63,104 nt of DNA from Gluconobacter oxydans (GCF_006539685.1 NZ_BJNM01000017.1:1-63104), one strand, 5' to 3'; positions 53,919-62,841 are shown, numbered from the stretch's first letter. Made by a program: numbers and translations. Notes: a model not told the origin generated them from the sequence alone.

Positions 53919-54383
53919 TTATCGGCTCAGCGTAAAGGTCAGACCCTGCGCACCCGCAGCCAGACGCGCACCTTCGGTCGCCGTCTCGATCTTGATGCGA
54001 ACGCCGTTGCTGTTGGACAGGACAGCGCCACCCAGACCCTTGTCCAGCGTCGCTTCCCCGGCGAGGGAGCCGTAGCTGCCGTCGAAATCATGCAGGTGCT
54101 TCAGGTTGTAGACGGTGCCTTCGGCCTTCAGGGCGGAGAAGCCGACGGCGGCGATGTTCCCGCCGCTGACCTTGAAGTGATAGGTATGATGGCCGTAGGT
54201 CAGGGTGCCGTCACCCCAGGTGTAACCCACGCCGACATCCGCCGAATGGGCGGTGAGCGTGACATGTCCGACAGGGGCCCCGAGCGTATCTTCAGCGCGT
54301 ACGGCAGGAGCTGCGACAAGACCGGCACCGAAAAGGACGGCTGCAAGGGCGACGCCACGGCGGCTGATATTGAAAGACATCAT
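53919..54383 (-). CDS. Exported DUF1134/EipA-like small protein
   Basis: This 154-residue protein has a twin-Arg-containing signal peptide (NISRRGVALAAVLFGAGLVAAP). The mature part is predicted beta-rich and has VGVGYTWGDGTLTYGHHTYHF, then GFSALKAEGTVYNLKHLHDFDG and LSNSNGVRIKIETATEG. This recalls DUF1134 (EipA-like) envelope proteins of alphaproteobacteria, but I am not certain of the family. It should be periplasmic and involved in envelope integrity if the match is right. Confidence 0.6.
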   Translation of the reverse strand: MMSFNISRRGVALAAVLFGAGLVAAPAVRAEDTLGAPVGHVTLTAHSADVGVGYTWGDGTLTYGHHTYHFKVSGGNIAAVGFSALKAEGTVYNLKHLHDFDGSYGSLAGEATLDKGLGGAVLSNSNGVRIKIETATEGARLAAGAQGLTFTLSR

Positions 54384-54520
54384 GAAACCTTCTGTCTGTT
54401 TTCATAGTCAGGCCCTGCGGGTGCAAACCCGTGTGACACTGACACTTGAGAAGACAACGCTCCGACGCGGGTTCGGATGCATGCGAAGGGAGAATTCATG
54501 TTCCTGTCCTCAGTCTCTGG

Positions 54521-55045
54521 TCAGGGGATGCTGAAATTGAAGTGCATCCTGTAGTGTGAACTGACGGGATGACCGTTTCTCATCGCGGGGAAATAGGATG
54601 CCTGAACCACATAGTCGCGTGCGGCCTGATTCAGCTCCGCATAATGCCCTTCCTGGACCAGACAGTCATGGGAATGGCCCTGTGCATCGATCGTACAGGC
54701 CATCGTGACGTGATCTTCGATATGCCGGTCGACCATGTCCTGGGGATAACGGGGCGTGCCGGACACGGCGCGGTTGAGCCGGGCGGCGTGGGTGTTGTCC
54801 TGATGGTCCGATATGCCGAAGAGCCTGCCCGGGCCGATATTCAGATGGGCGATCTGCGGCACCAGAACAGCAACCTGAAACAGGCAGATGCAGAGCAGGG
54901 GCAGCAAAAACCAGACTGGCGGCTGGCGACGTCGCCCGTTGGCATCAGTCTCGGGACAGGGCTGGAGTTCAGGCTGGGGGCTCTGCTCCGGTTCCATCCG
55001 GGGTGGAATGTCAGGGTCGTGATGCCGGGAAAGGGGATCGTCCAT
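54521..55045 (-). CDS. TonB-like protein with C-terminal TonB domain
   Basis: This 174-residue protein has a Pro/Gln-rich cytosolic head (residues 1-45), one membrane helix (VWFLLPLLCICLFQVAVLV, about 44-62) and a periplasmic domain. The last 80 residues follow the TonB C-terminal pattern: TPRYPQDMVDRHIEDHVTMACTIDAQG, then AARDYVVQASYFPAMRNGHPVSSHYRMHF. It is shorter than normal TonB and lacks the long Pro-Lys spacer. It could serve the TonB receptors of this window or another energised process; no exbB/exbD lie nearby. Confidence 0.65.
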   Translation of the reverse strand: MDDPLSRHHDPDIPPRMEPEQSPQPELQPCPETDANGRRRQPPVWFLLPLLCICLFQVAVLVPQIAHLNIGPGRLFGISDHQDNTHAARLNRAVSGTPRYPQDMVDRHIEDHVTMACTIDAQGHSHDCLVQEGHYAELNQAARDYVVQASYFPAMRNGHPVSSHYRMHFNFSIP

Positions 55046-55220
55046 TTTTCGGTTCCCGATATCTCCGGGCGCGAGAGATGAGGCCTGTTTCAGACGGCGA
55101 TGGCCTGCCCGGCGTCATCATGGAAGATCCGGCTGTCAGAACGCCAGAGGGAATCGCGCCATGACAGAGGCAGCCATTCGCGTGAAGCGCTGATCAGAAG
55201 ATGATTTTTCAGGGGAAAAA

Positions 55221-55296
55221 TGGTGCCCAAGGGCGGAATCGAACCACCGACACTGCGATTTTCAGTCGCATGCTCTACCAACTGAGCTACTTGGGC
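55221..55296 (-). tRNA. tRNA-Phe (GAA)
   Basis: A full 76-nt cloverleaf is visible: acceptor GCCCAAG/CTTGGGC, D arm AGCTCAGTTGGTAGAGC, anticodon stem TGCGA/TCGCA with loop CTGAAAA (anticodon GAA), T arm GGTTCGATTCC and encoded CCA. A TTTTT follows the 3' end. Confidence 0.97.
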
Positions 55297-55356
55297 ACCG
55301 AGCTTCAGGGCGGACCCCGTTGCGGAGATGGGGTTTAACTGATGATTGAGGCGGGA

Positions 55357-55536
55357 TCAACCCTCCCTGTCGCGATATTCGTCGTGCTCTTCGTCATTAT
55401 CCTGACGAAAGGACGGAACGCGGTAGGTCCCGCTGAACCAGCGGCCCAGATCGACATCCGCACAGTGACGGGAGCAGAAAGGCCGGAACTGCGGATCGGT
55501 GGGCCGATGGCAGATCGGGCAGGTGGCGTTGCTCAT
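55357..55536 (-). CDS. yacG: DNA gyrase inhibitor YacG (zinc-finger protein)
   Basis: This 59-residue protein reads MSNATCPICHRPTDPQFRPF and continues with CSRHCADVDLGRWFSGTYRV. The four Cys (CPIC and CSRHC) form the YacG zinc finger, and the DLGRWFSGTYRVP segment is the family signature. The tail is acidic. E. coli YacG binds GyrB and blocks gyrase. Its ATG overlaps the stop of the RNase gene (ATGA), so it is co-translated in infA-maf-rng-yacG. Confidence 0.93.
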   Translation of the reverse strand: MSNATCPICHRPTDPQFRPFCSRHCADVDLGRWFSGTYRVPSFRQDNDEEHDEYRDREG

Positions 55537-56576
55537 GACAGGCTCCAGCTTGCGGGTGGGGCATTGGGATCAAGGACAAGGTCCAGCGGCCGGGCGCGAC
55601 GGGATATGAAATCCGCCAGGGCGTCGGGGTCGTTTTCCAGCGCCCTGACGAGTCCGATCGAGGCGGTCAGCGTTTGGCCGGGACGGTTTTCGCGCAGGAT
55701 CGTCCTGAGGATGGACAGTGCCTGCCCATGTGGGGAGGACAGGAGTTCATGCAAGGGGGGACGGCGGCGCGGGCGCGTCAGTTCCAGCAGGCCGGAGGGG
55801 GTGGCGCCGAGGACGTCCGGTTTCAGGGGATCGCCAGCCAGAGCCTCACGCAGGAAGGGGACGAGAGCCGGGCGTTTGCGCGTCTTCACGCCCGCCGGAT
55901 CTACAAGAATCGTGCCTGAGAGGTTCCGCAGGCGGATCTGTCGGGCCAGTTCCGGGAAGGCTGCGATATTGCCCTTGAAGTCCGGGGCGCCAGTGCTGTC
56001 GAGATCGATGGCGACAAGGGCGGGGGTTGGGAAGATGCTGGCGGTCAGGAGGCCCAGATCGGCCTCGGGGCTGCCGAGACTGTCGAAATCTGCCTCAAGC
56101 GCACCGTCGAACGCCTGCTGGCAGCGCTGAAGGCGCGGACGCAGCCGGGCGGGGAGTTTTGCCGCAATGCCCGGATCGTCCACGAAAATCGGAGCCTCCG
56201 GATAGCGGTCTGCCAGTTCATCGAGCGGGGTTGGTCCGCGTTCGAGCAGTTTGGGGCCGGAGGGGGCCCCAGTGGGTATGTCCGCACGGCGCAGGCGCAG
56301 GCCTTTGCCGTTCTGGGCGGCGCGGCTGACGCGCGCTGCGGTCAGGGCCCCTTCGATCAGGGCTTCGCGGGTGGAGAGGAAGCCGCTCTGACCGTCTTCG
56401 AGCAGGACGAATGCACCGCCCAGAGCGGGAGCGGCTTTCTGGACGCGGACGACGTGCCAGTCTTCCAGACCATCCGGGCAGCCGGGACGCCAGATCGCGG
56501 CATCCAGCAGGGTGTCATGGTCCGTGACAGCAATCCGCACTTCGCCCGGAGAACAGGCTGCGCGGATTTCGGTCAT
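55533..56576 (-). CDS. Ribonuclease E/G-family protein, short form
   Basis: This 347-residue protein has a divergent S1-like N-terminal part (GGAFVLLEDGQSGFLSTREA), the catalytic DNase-I-like region with LVAIDLDSTG (Asp191/193) and LSGTILVDPAG (Asp226), and GATPSGLLELTRPRRR. The CPxC zinc-link that follows this last motif in RNase E/G is absent, as is the C-terminal scaffold. It is therefore a minimal RNase G-like enzyme. It overlaps maf and yacG by 4 bp each. Short forms in this operon position are known in alphaproteobacteria. Confidence 0.87.
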   Translation of the reverse strand: MTEIRAACSPGEVRIAVTDHDTLLDAAIWRPGCPDGLEDWHVVRVQKAAPALGGAFVLLEDGQSGFLSTREALIEGALTAARVSRAAQNGKGLRLRRADIPTGAPSGPKLLERGPTPLDELADRYPEAPIFVDDPGIAAKLPARLRPRLQRCQQAFDGALEADFDSLGSPEADLGLLTASIFPTPALVAIDLDSTGAPDFKGNIAAFPELARQIRLRNLSGTILVDPAGVKTRKRPALVPFLREALAGDPLKPDVLGATPSGLLELTRPRRRPPLHELLSSPHGQALSILRTILRENRPGQTLTASIGLVRALENDPDALADFISRRARPLDLVLDPNAPPASWSLS

Positions 56577-57229
56577 GCGATCCAGCCACCCGAGGGCTTG
56601 CCGACCGGCTGTCCGCGCAGGAGCTGGGCCGTTTCAAACAGTGGCAGCCCCACGACGGCGGAATAGCTGCCGCCGATCTGGCGGATATGGGCGGCCGCGG
56701 CGCCCTGGATGGCATAGCCGCCCGCCTTGCCCTGCCAGTCTCCCTGCGCGATCAGGGCGTCGATCTGCGCGTCCGTCAGGCGATGGAAAATGACGGAAGT
56801 TTCCACCAGCCGCTCGCAGGGCGTGCCTTGTGGCCAGCCCGCGCTCGGGCGCAGGACCACGGCCGTCAGCACCTTGTGGCGCCGGCCGGAGAGCAGCTTC
56901 AGGCAGGCGCGGGCCGTCTTTTCGTCTTCGGCTTTCGGCAGGACGCGGCGGCCCACGGAGACCACCGTATCCGCGCCGAGGACGAGCGCTGCATCCGTGC
57001 GCTGCGCGGCCACATGCTCCGCCTTCTGGCGGGCGAGGCGCTGCGCGAGCGGGCGCGGCAGTTCACCGGGGCGCGGTTCTTCGTCGATATCGGCGCTGAC
57101 GACGGCGTCGGGCACGATGCCGATCTGTTCCAGCAGGCTCAGGCGGCGCGGGGAGGCGGAGGCCAGAACGAGCTTCGGACGGTCCGGAAGGCCGGATGAC
57201 CCTTCTGCGGAAGACGGGGAGGCGGTCAT
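56573..57229 (-). CDS. maf: Maf-family nucleotide pyrophosphatase, YhdE-like
   Basis: This 218-residue Maf protein has LVLASASPRRLSLLEQIGI (phosphate loop with the SPRR motif) and LGADTVVSVGRRVLPKAED, the ADTVV form of the dTTP/UTP-specific YhdE subgroup. It hydrolyses non-canonical or excess nucleoside triphosphates and is linked to septum inhibition. It follows infA by 13 bp and overlaps the RNase gene by 4 bp. It is distinct from the YceF-type Maf at 16206-16817. Confidence 0.92.
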   Translation of the reverse strand: MTASPSSAEGSSGLPDRPKLVLASASPRRLSLLEQIGIVPDAVVSADIDEEPRPGELPRPLAQRLARQKAEHVAAQRTDAALVLGADTVVSVGRRVLPKAEDEKTARACLKLLSGRRHKVLTAVVLRPSAGWPQGTPCERLVETSVIFHRLTDAQIDALIAQGDWQGKAGGYAIQGAAAAHIRQIGGSYSAVVGLPLFETAQLLRGQPVGKPSGGWIA

Positions 57230-57242
57230 GCGGCGGACTGTC

Positions 57243-57461
57243 TTACTTGAAGCGGAACGTGATCCGGCCCTTGGACAGGTCGTACGGCGTCATTTCGACG
57301 TTCACGCGGTCACCGGCCAGAACGCGGATGCGGTTCTTGCGCATCTTGCCGCTGGTGTGGGCCAGAATGGTGTGCTCGTTGTCGAGCGTGACGCGGAACA
57401 TGGCGTTGGGAAGCAGTTCCATGACGGTGCCGGTAAACTCGATCAGGTCTTCTTTTGACAT
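57243..57461 (-). CDS. infA: Translation initiation factor IF-1
   Basis: This 72-residue S1-fold protein ([20 protein letters not shown]...) has the IF-1 signature [32 protein letters not shown]. It binds the 30S A site during initiation. The length is exactly that of the family. It heads the infA-maf-rng-yacG operon; the 195-bp region upstream (57462-57656) should carry the promoter. Confidence 0.98.
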   Translation of the reverse strand: MSKEDLIEFTGTVMELLPNAMFRVTLDNEHTILAHTSGKMRKNRIRVLAGDRVNVEMTPYDLSKGRITFRFK

Positions 57462-57618
57462 GTGAATCCTTGCTTCAGGGACAGGGTAATGATCTGCGCG
57501 CGGCAGTGGCTCCGGTGCGGAGCCAGAAAATCCAGCCCGCTATGTGCGGACTGTCAGCCCAAAGGTCAAGCATGACCGGTCCCTGTCCGGGGATTCTTGC
57601 GGTTTTTTGGCACTCTTG

Positions 57619-57648
57619 CGTCGTGCCGCCCTCTCAGGCAGCACGACG
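57619..57648 (-). terminator. Hairpin after the DEAD-box helicase gene
   Basis: An inverted repeat (CGTCGTGC / GCACGACG, extended by GCC/GGC pairs) begins 8 bp after the helicase stop. There is no T-run, so its terminator role is uncertain. Confidence 0.4.
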
Positions 57649-57656
57649 GGATCTGT

Positions 57657-58955
57657 TCAGGACGCTTTGGCAGCCGCCGCGGCCCGGGCGGCCATCTTTT
57701 CCTCTTCGGTCCAGACGCGGCGCTCGCGCACCTTCTGCGGCTTGACCTGCTTGACCGGACCGCCGCCGAGCACGGGCGGGCGCATGGTGGAGTTCCGGGC
57801 CTCTTCCGAGTGCCATTCATGGCTGTCATGAACGTCCAGAGTCCGGCCGATTTCACGCTCGACGGCATGCAGCCAGGCGCGCTGCTCAGCATCGCAGAGC
57901 GTGATGGCAAAACCGCTGCGGCCCGCACGGCCCGTGCGGCCGATCCGGTGCACATAGCTTTCCGGCAGGCTCGGCAGGTCGTGGTTGATCACATGCGTGA
58001 CGGTATCGACGTCAATGCCGCGGGCGGCGATATCGGTCGCCACCAGAACCTGAACGTCGCCTTCGCGGAAGGCGTTCAGGGCGCGCTCGCGCTGACCCTG
58101 CGAGCGGTTGCCGTGCAGGGCCTCGGCCGTAATGCCGGATTCCGTCAGGAAGGTGCAGACGTCGTTGGCGATGTTCTTCTGCAGCGTGAAGACGACGGCC
58201 TGACCGATGCCCGGCGTCCGGAGCTGCGCCAGAAGGGCCGCTTTTTTGTCGGATGCGTTGAGGAACATGACCGACTGCGCGATCCGGTCCACCGTGCTCG
58301 AGGGCGGTGCGATCTCGACCTTGGCCGGGTTACGCAGGAGGCTCTCGACGAGGGCTGCGATGGATTTCGGCATCGTTGCGGAAAACAGCACCGTGTGCCG
58401 GTCTTCGGGGAGCGTTGCGACAATGCGTTCGATCGGCTTGGCAAAGCCCATGTCCAGCATCTGGTCCGCTTCGTCCAGAACCAGCGTCTCAAGCTGCGAC
58501 AGGTCGCATAGACCCTGCTCGATCAGGTCCAGCAGGCGTCCCGGTGCGGCGACGATGATGTCCACGCCCTCTTCAAGCGCCTTGACCTGATGCACCTGAC
58601 TGACGCCGCCGAAAATCGTGGTGACGCGCACCGGCTGGTGACGGCTGAAGCTCTCGAACCCGTCCGCAATCTGGGAAACCAGTTCACGCGTGGGTGCCAG
58701 AACCAGAACGCGCGCGCCGTTTTTGGGTGCGGGACGGGGCGTTGCGGCGAGCCGGTGCAGCAGGGGCAGCGCGAAAGAGGCTGTCTTGCCGGTGCCGGTC
58801 TGGGCCAGACCGAGCAGATCACGGCCTTCAAGAAGCAGCGGAATGGACTGGGCCTGAATGGGCGTGGGTTTGACGTAACCCGCTTCGTCCAGCGCGCGGA
58901 GAAGCGTGGGCGCCAGGGCGAGATCGGCAAAAGCCTGGGCAGAAGTTGGGGACAT
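57657..58955 (-). CDS. DEAD-box RNA helicase (RhlE-like)
   Basis: This 432-residue helicase has all family motifs: Q-motif KPTPIQAQSIPLLL, motif I AQTGTGKTASFALP, Ia PTRELVSQ, motif II VLDEADQMLD, motif III SATMP, motif V ATDIAARGIDV and motif VI HRIGRTGRAGR. The C-terminus is a short basic tail with RRVWTEEEK. It unwinds RNA in ribosome assembly or mRNA decay. It stands alone upstream of infA on the same strand with a 195-bp gap. Confidence 0.95.
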   Translation of the reverse strand: MSPTSAQAFADLALAPTLLRALDEAGYVKPTPIQAQSIPLLLEGRDLLGLAQTGTGKTASFALPLLHRLAATPRPAPKNGARVLVLAPTRELVSQIADGFESFSRHQPVRVTTIFGGVSQVHQVKALEEGVDIIVAAPGRLLDLIEQGLCDLSQLETLVLDEADQMLDMGFAKPIERIVATLPEDRHTVLFSATMPKSIAALVESLLRNPAKVEIAPPSSTVDRIAQSVMFLNASDKKAALLAQLRTPGIGQAVVFTLQKNIANDVCTFLTESGITAEALHGNRSQGQRERALNAFREGDVQVLVATDIAARGIDVDTVTHVINHDLPSLPESYVHRIGRTGRAGRSGFAITLCDAEQRAWLHAVEREIGRTLDVHDSHEWHSEEARNSTMRPPVLGGGPVKQVKPQKVRERRVWTEEEKMAARAAAAAKAS

Positions 58956-59081
58956 GATGAAGCGGCGCCTCCGGCGCTGAGTAAAGCTGCGCCTGATGGG
59001 GCTTCGCGGATTCAGAAAACGGGCTTGTACGAATGATGCCTGCCGCCGTCAACGCAACGAAGAGCATGCCTAACCGGTCTG

Positions 59082-59522
59082 TCAGGACAGTTTGGAAATA
59101 TCGCGCATGGCCACGACCAGAGACATGTGTGACGTCAGAAGCCGCTGCGGCAGCGTGGGCAGATAGATCCGGATGGCCTCAAGGCGTTTGGACTCCGGAA
59201 GTGCCGCAAAAGGTGGCCGCGATCCGGGCCCCTCACTGCCCGCATCGTAGCTTTTGGCAATTGCGGCAAGGAGGGAGGCAGGGACCGAAGCAAGAAGCGC
59301 TCTCTGCGCGGGATTCAGAAGCCGGTCCCGCAGGGGGTCGGAGAGGGTGCGCTCTTCCGCTATTTTCGGGGGCTCGTAAGGCTTGAGTTGGCTCAGCGGG
59401 AATTCAACCTCCACGCCATTGGCCTGCTCCACATAGCCGGTGGCGCCGTCGATATCGACCAGCCTGCCGTCATGCGTGCCCTTCAGGTCCGAAACATGAT
59501 CACCGATCGACAACTTGGCCAT
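59082..59522 (-). CDS. Hypothetical protein with KOW-like N-terminus
   Basis: This 146-residue protein starts MAKLSIGDHVSDLKGTHDGRL and has VDIDGATGYVEQANGVEVEFPLSQL, a small beta-barrel pattern like a KOW/SH3 domain that sets an interaction surface. The C-terminal half is helical (LRDRLLNPAQRALLASVPASLL, LPTLPQRLLTSHMSLV). An AGAAGGAGAAA site precedes the ATG. It has no signal peptide. I recognise no named family. Confidence 0.7.
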   Translation of the reverse strand: MAKLSIGDHVSDLKGTHDGRLVDIDGATGYVEQANGVEVEFPLSQLKPYEPPKIAEERTLSDPLRDRLLNPAQRALLASVPASLLAAIAKSYDAGSEGPGSRPPFAALPESKRLEAIRIYLPTLPQRLLTSHMSLVVAMRDISKLS

Positions 59523-59574
59523 GACTGATTTCTCCTTCTCGGTACGGATCCTAGAGCAGTTCCGGAGCCGAAGC

Positions 59575-60770
59575 TTACGAAATCTCGGTCATGAGGGTTC
59601 CGATCATGTCGATGACATGCTGCCCCTCGATCGCCCGAGTGCATTCGAACTGTCGTGGCGTGCCCCTGTGCCGGGGACACCAGAGATAGTCTTTCGGGTC
59701 CATCTGATGGCGGGGATCGTTCGCGCAGCCGTGGCAGACATTTCTGTTGATCGGGCGCCAGGGTGTCGTGAATTCGTTGAAAGGCTGCGTAAAGCCCGAG
59801 ATCATGACCACGGGACAGTTGACCGCCCATGCCAGCCAGGACAGGCCGCTGGAGAGACCAACGAAGAACCGGGCATGCTTCAGCCACATCGCCCGCTCTG
59901 CCAGCGGTCGGTTGCCTGTCTGGTCCTCGACGCCGTTGGGAATGCTGTTCCAGACGATCCCGTGGCCCGCAACAGGTTTCTGGTCGATGCAGACAACCCT
60001 CAGGCCCTGCTGTTTCAGAAAGGCGACCACCTCTCTCCAGCCATGAGGATTGTTCCAGTATTTGGCCTGCCCCGAGACCTGTGTCGCGATACAGACATAA
60101 GGCTCATCCAGCGGCGGCGTTGACGCAATGTCTGAAAGGCGGGGACGGATTTCACGCGGCGCCTGTCCCAGAATATGGGCGGCCGTCCCTGTCAGTCCCG
60201 CGAGGCGATAATCGACAGGCTGATAGATCCCGTTCTCGTCATTGTAAAAAACGCAGACCTTGTACGACGCGTAATAAAGTGTTCCGTCTTCCGCATCCGG
60301 TGTGACCATCCGGATGAAGGGATAGGCATCACGCAGAAGGGCGGCCAGCGGCGCTTTCATGACGCAGGTCAGCCGGCACTGGTGCTCCAGGCGGAAGCAC
60401 TCGACTTGACCGATCCAGGCAAGATGATCGCCCAGCGCGCCGAGGCTCATGTCGATACGCACATCCCTGTCCCGCAGGTCCAGATCGTGAGCAAAGATTT
60501 TCTGCCCGCCACGCCAGATTTCGAAGCCGAATTTCACGAAAGACCGCCGCGTGGAGTGCAGGGTTCCTTCGTTCAGGGGCATATCGGCAAGAACGGTTTC
60601 GGTTTCCCGGTCACGCAGCCGCACTCGCCAGGGAATATCGCTTTTCGGGAAGGCGATACGGGCCCCGTCATTGAAGTCGAAACGAATGCCTTCAGGTCCG
60701 GAGAAAGTCGGGGGCAGTGGGGGGGAGACGGTTTTGTGCCGCCATTGGGCGGCAGAGCCGGGTCAGCCAT
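59575..60770 (-). CDS. Autotransporter O-heptosyltransferase (BAHT/TibC-like), out of frame at a poly-C run
   Basis: Most of the protein (59575-60624, 349 residues) is in one frame. Family marks are IRMVTPD, YVCIATQVSGQAKYWNNPHGW, FFVGLSSGLSWLAWA and the iron-finger Cys set CHGCANDPRHQ...LWC...FEC. Such enzymes transfer heptose from ADP-heptose to Ser of AIDA/TibA-type autotransporters. The natural N-terminus (MADPALPPNGGTKPSPP, from ATG 60770) is in a different frame. One extra C in the seven-C run (60719-60725) would join it to PLPPTFSGPEGIRFDF and so on. As read here the gene is off, or starts at GTG 60624 without its N-terminal domain. Confidence 0.85.
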
Positions 60771-61198
60771 TGCAACGCGCCTGTCGTGGCTGTGCGGAGG
60801 ACCGGTTGGGGCGGGTTGCCGGATGCTGATTCCTGTCTTTCCTGCGGGGGCGTATCGTCCTGCGCGTGTGTGATCTCATGTCCCTGTAGACCCTGTCTTC
60901 CAGTCCGACACGGACGATGCATCAGCACTGTGATCGCGGGAAGGGGGAAGGTGAAAACGCAGGCCCGGCTTCATAAAACTATCATATCCCCCCTGACGCT
61001 GAATCCGTTATCAGCCCTTGTATCGGACCTCGGAATGACCCCTCTGCCGGATCTGGCACGGGGGCTGCGGGCTCAGGACTGGCGGTGAGACATCATCCGC
61101 ATTTCGATATGGTGCGATCTTTGGTTATGACGGGAACAGAAGACGGCGCGTACGGGAACTCCGGCATGGACGGACCATCCGCATCACCTCTGGCGGGC
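60771..61198. other. Intergenic region, divergent heptosyltransferase / cytochrome c peroxidase
   Basis: This 428-bp stretch has no convincing gene. It should hold promoters for both flanking genes. Small open frames are present, but none has a ribosome-binding site and family resemblance. An in-frame extension of the cytochrome gene to 61085 is possible but lacks a signal-peptide logic. Confidence 0.5.
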
Positions 61199-62596
61199 AT
61201 GGTCCGGATCATGCGGTGTCTGGGTGTTGTTCTTGCCATGACCGCGCTGGGCGGAAGCTGTTACGCCCAGTCCTCGCAGGATGTCTGTGATCCCGCGCCG
61301 GATGGCCGGAACCCCTGTCCCCAGACTTTTCATCGTCCCAGACAGGAGCCCCTGTCGCAGATGGCGCAGATCGGGCGCATGCTGTTTTACGACAGGGCAC
61401 TGTCCGGCTCGGGCAAACTGTCCTGCGCGTCCTGCCATGATCCGGCGAACCATTATGGGCCGACGGGTAATGCGTCCGTTTTCGAAGGCGGGGCGGATCT
61501 GCACCGGCAGGGACGGCGTGCGATTCCCACACTGACTTATCTGGAACGTATGCCGCCGTTCAGTATCGGGCCGGATCTGGGAAATGACGATGTTGCACCG
61601 CGCGTCATCGGTGTGCCGAGTACGGGAAACCAGCGCGGCAGCAAAAGTGCTACGGATACAGCGTCATCCGCCGCCCATATCGTTCCACAGGGCGGACTTT
61701 TCTGGGATGGTCGGGTCGATACATTTCAGCAACAGGCGGGTGGACCGCTTTTTGATCCCGATGAGATGGCTTCCACGCCGGAGCGTGTTACTGCACGGCT
61801 GAACACGGCACCTTATCGTGCGGCTCTTCTCGCGCTGGCAGGAGCGCGGGGAGAAAAGGATCCTGCCTTCCTGCGTGAAGAAGCGCTGTTCGCAATCGGG
61901 CGCTATGAGCTGGAAGACCGTCATTTCCATGAATATTCCAGCAGGTTTGATGCTTGGCAGGAAGGAAAGGCCCGGTTCACACCGCTCGAGCGTCAAGGGT
62001 ATCTCCTGTTCAACGATCCGCAGAAAGGCAACTGTGCGGCCTGTCACCTCGATCACATCACGCGCGATGGCCTTCCTCCGCTTTTTACCGATCATCAGTA
62101 TGAAGCGCTCGGTGCGCCACGCAACATGGCGATCAGCCGCAATGCCGTCGCCAGCTATGACGATCTCGGGGTGTGCGATGCTCAGCCCCACGGTCGGAAG
62201 GCCTTTGCGGCATATTGCGGGATGTTCGTGACGCCGACGTTGCGTAATGTCGCTACACGTCATGTCTTTTTCCATAACGGTGTTTTTCATACGCTCGAGG
62301 CGGTTATGGATTTCTATGCAGTCCGGGACCTGCAGCCTGAAAAGTTCTATCCGCGTACGCCTGATGGAAAAATCAAAGCGTATGATGACATTCCGGAACA
62401 ATATCGTTCTAATATTGATACGATGGATGCGCCCTTCGATCGAAAACCCGGAGAGCAGCCCGCGCTAACCGAGAGCGAGCGCCGTGCGATCATTGCGTTC
62501 CTGGGCACGCTGACGGACACGGGTGCTCCGGCTTCGCCGCCGGTCGCAGAGAAATCTACGGGACAGACAAGGGAAACGACAGGATGGGTGATGTGA
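61199..62596 (+). CDS. Di-haem cytochrome c peroxidase / MauG-family protein
   Basis: The protein (465 residues from ATG 61199; ATG 61211 also possible) has a signal peptide (MRCLGVVLAMTALGGSCYA) and two c-type haem sites. LSCASCHD is followed by a GPTGN segment, and GNCAACHLDH lies in the C-terminal half, with FVTPTLRNVATRHVFFHNG after it, as in bacterial CCP/MauG proteins. It reduces peroxide or acts in oxidative protein modification in the periplasm. It overlaps the next gene start by 13 bp, which ties it to a heptosyltransferase gene, an unusual pairing. Confidence 0.88.
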   Translation: MVRIMRCLGVVLAMTALGGSCYAQSSQDVCDPAPDGRNPCPQTFHRPRQEPLSQMAQIGRMLFYDRALSGSGKLSCASCHDPANHYGPTGNASVFEGGADLHRQGRRAIPTLTYLERMPPFSIGPDLGNDDVAPRVIGVPSTGNQRGSKSATDTASSAAHIVPQGGLFWDGRVDTFQQQAGGPLFDPDEMASTPERVTARLNTAPYRAALLALAGARGEKDPAFLREEALFAIGRYELEDRHFHEYSSRFDAWQEGKARFTPLERQGYLLFNDPQKGNCAACHLDHITRDGLPPLFTDHQYEALGAPRNMAISRNAVASYDDLGVCDAQPHGRKAFAAYCGMFVTPTLRNVATRHVFFHNGVFHTLEAVMDFYAVRDLQPEKFYPRTPDGKIKAYDDIPEQYRSNIDTMDAPFDRKPGEQPALTESERRAIIAFLGTLTDTGAPASPPVAEKSTGQTRETTGWVM

Positions 62597-62841
62597 TCCA
62601 GACGCCGGATGCGGTGGTCGAGGCTTCTGCCGCAGCGGCGGAACAGTCTTCCGTCTCGTCGGCAGAAGAGAAAAAGGACGGAAAGCCCGGAGACAAGAAT
62701 CCGTTTCTGGATCCTGCGCCAATCCCCGTGTTTGAGGGGCCGCGGGGAATCCGGTTTGACTTCAACCAGGGCGCGCGCGTCATTCTGCCGGCCCGTGAAA
62801 GCGGGCAGTGGCACGCTGTTCTGCGCGACCTGGAGGGTTCT
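62584..62841 (+). pseudogene. Second BAHT/TibC-like heptosyltransferase, N-terminal remnant cut by an IS element
   Basis: The fragment begins MGDVIQTPDAVVEASAAAAE and reaches PIPVFEGPRGIRFDFNQGAR, then a segment ending VLRDLEG. It aligns with the N-terminus of the other copy (PPTFSGPEGIRFDFNDGAR, ending RVRLRDRETE). Similarity stops after RDLEG near base 62838. From there the sequence is intergenic DNA of an IS5-type element, and the frame ends at 62872. The rest of the gene should lie beyond the insertion, outside the window. Confidence 0.75.
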
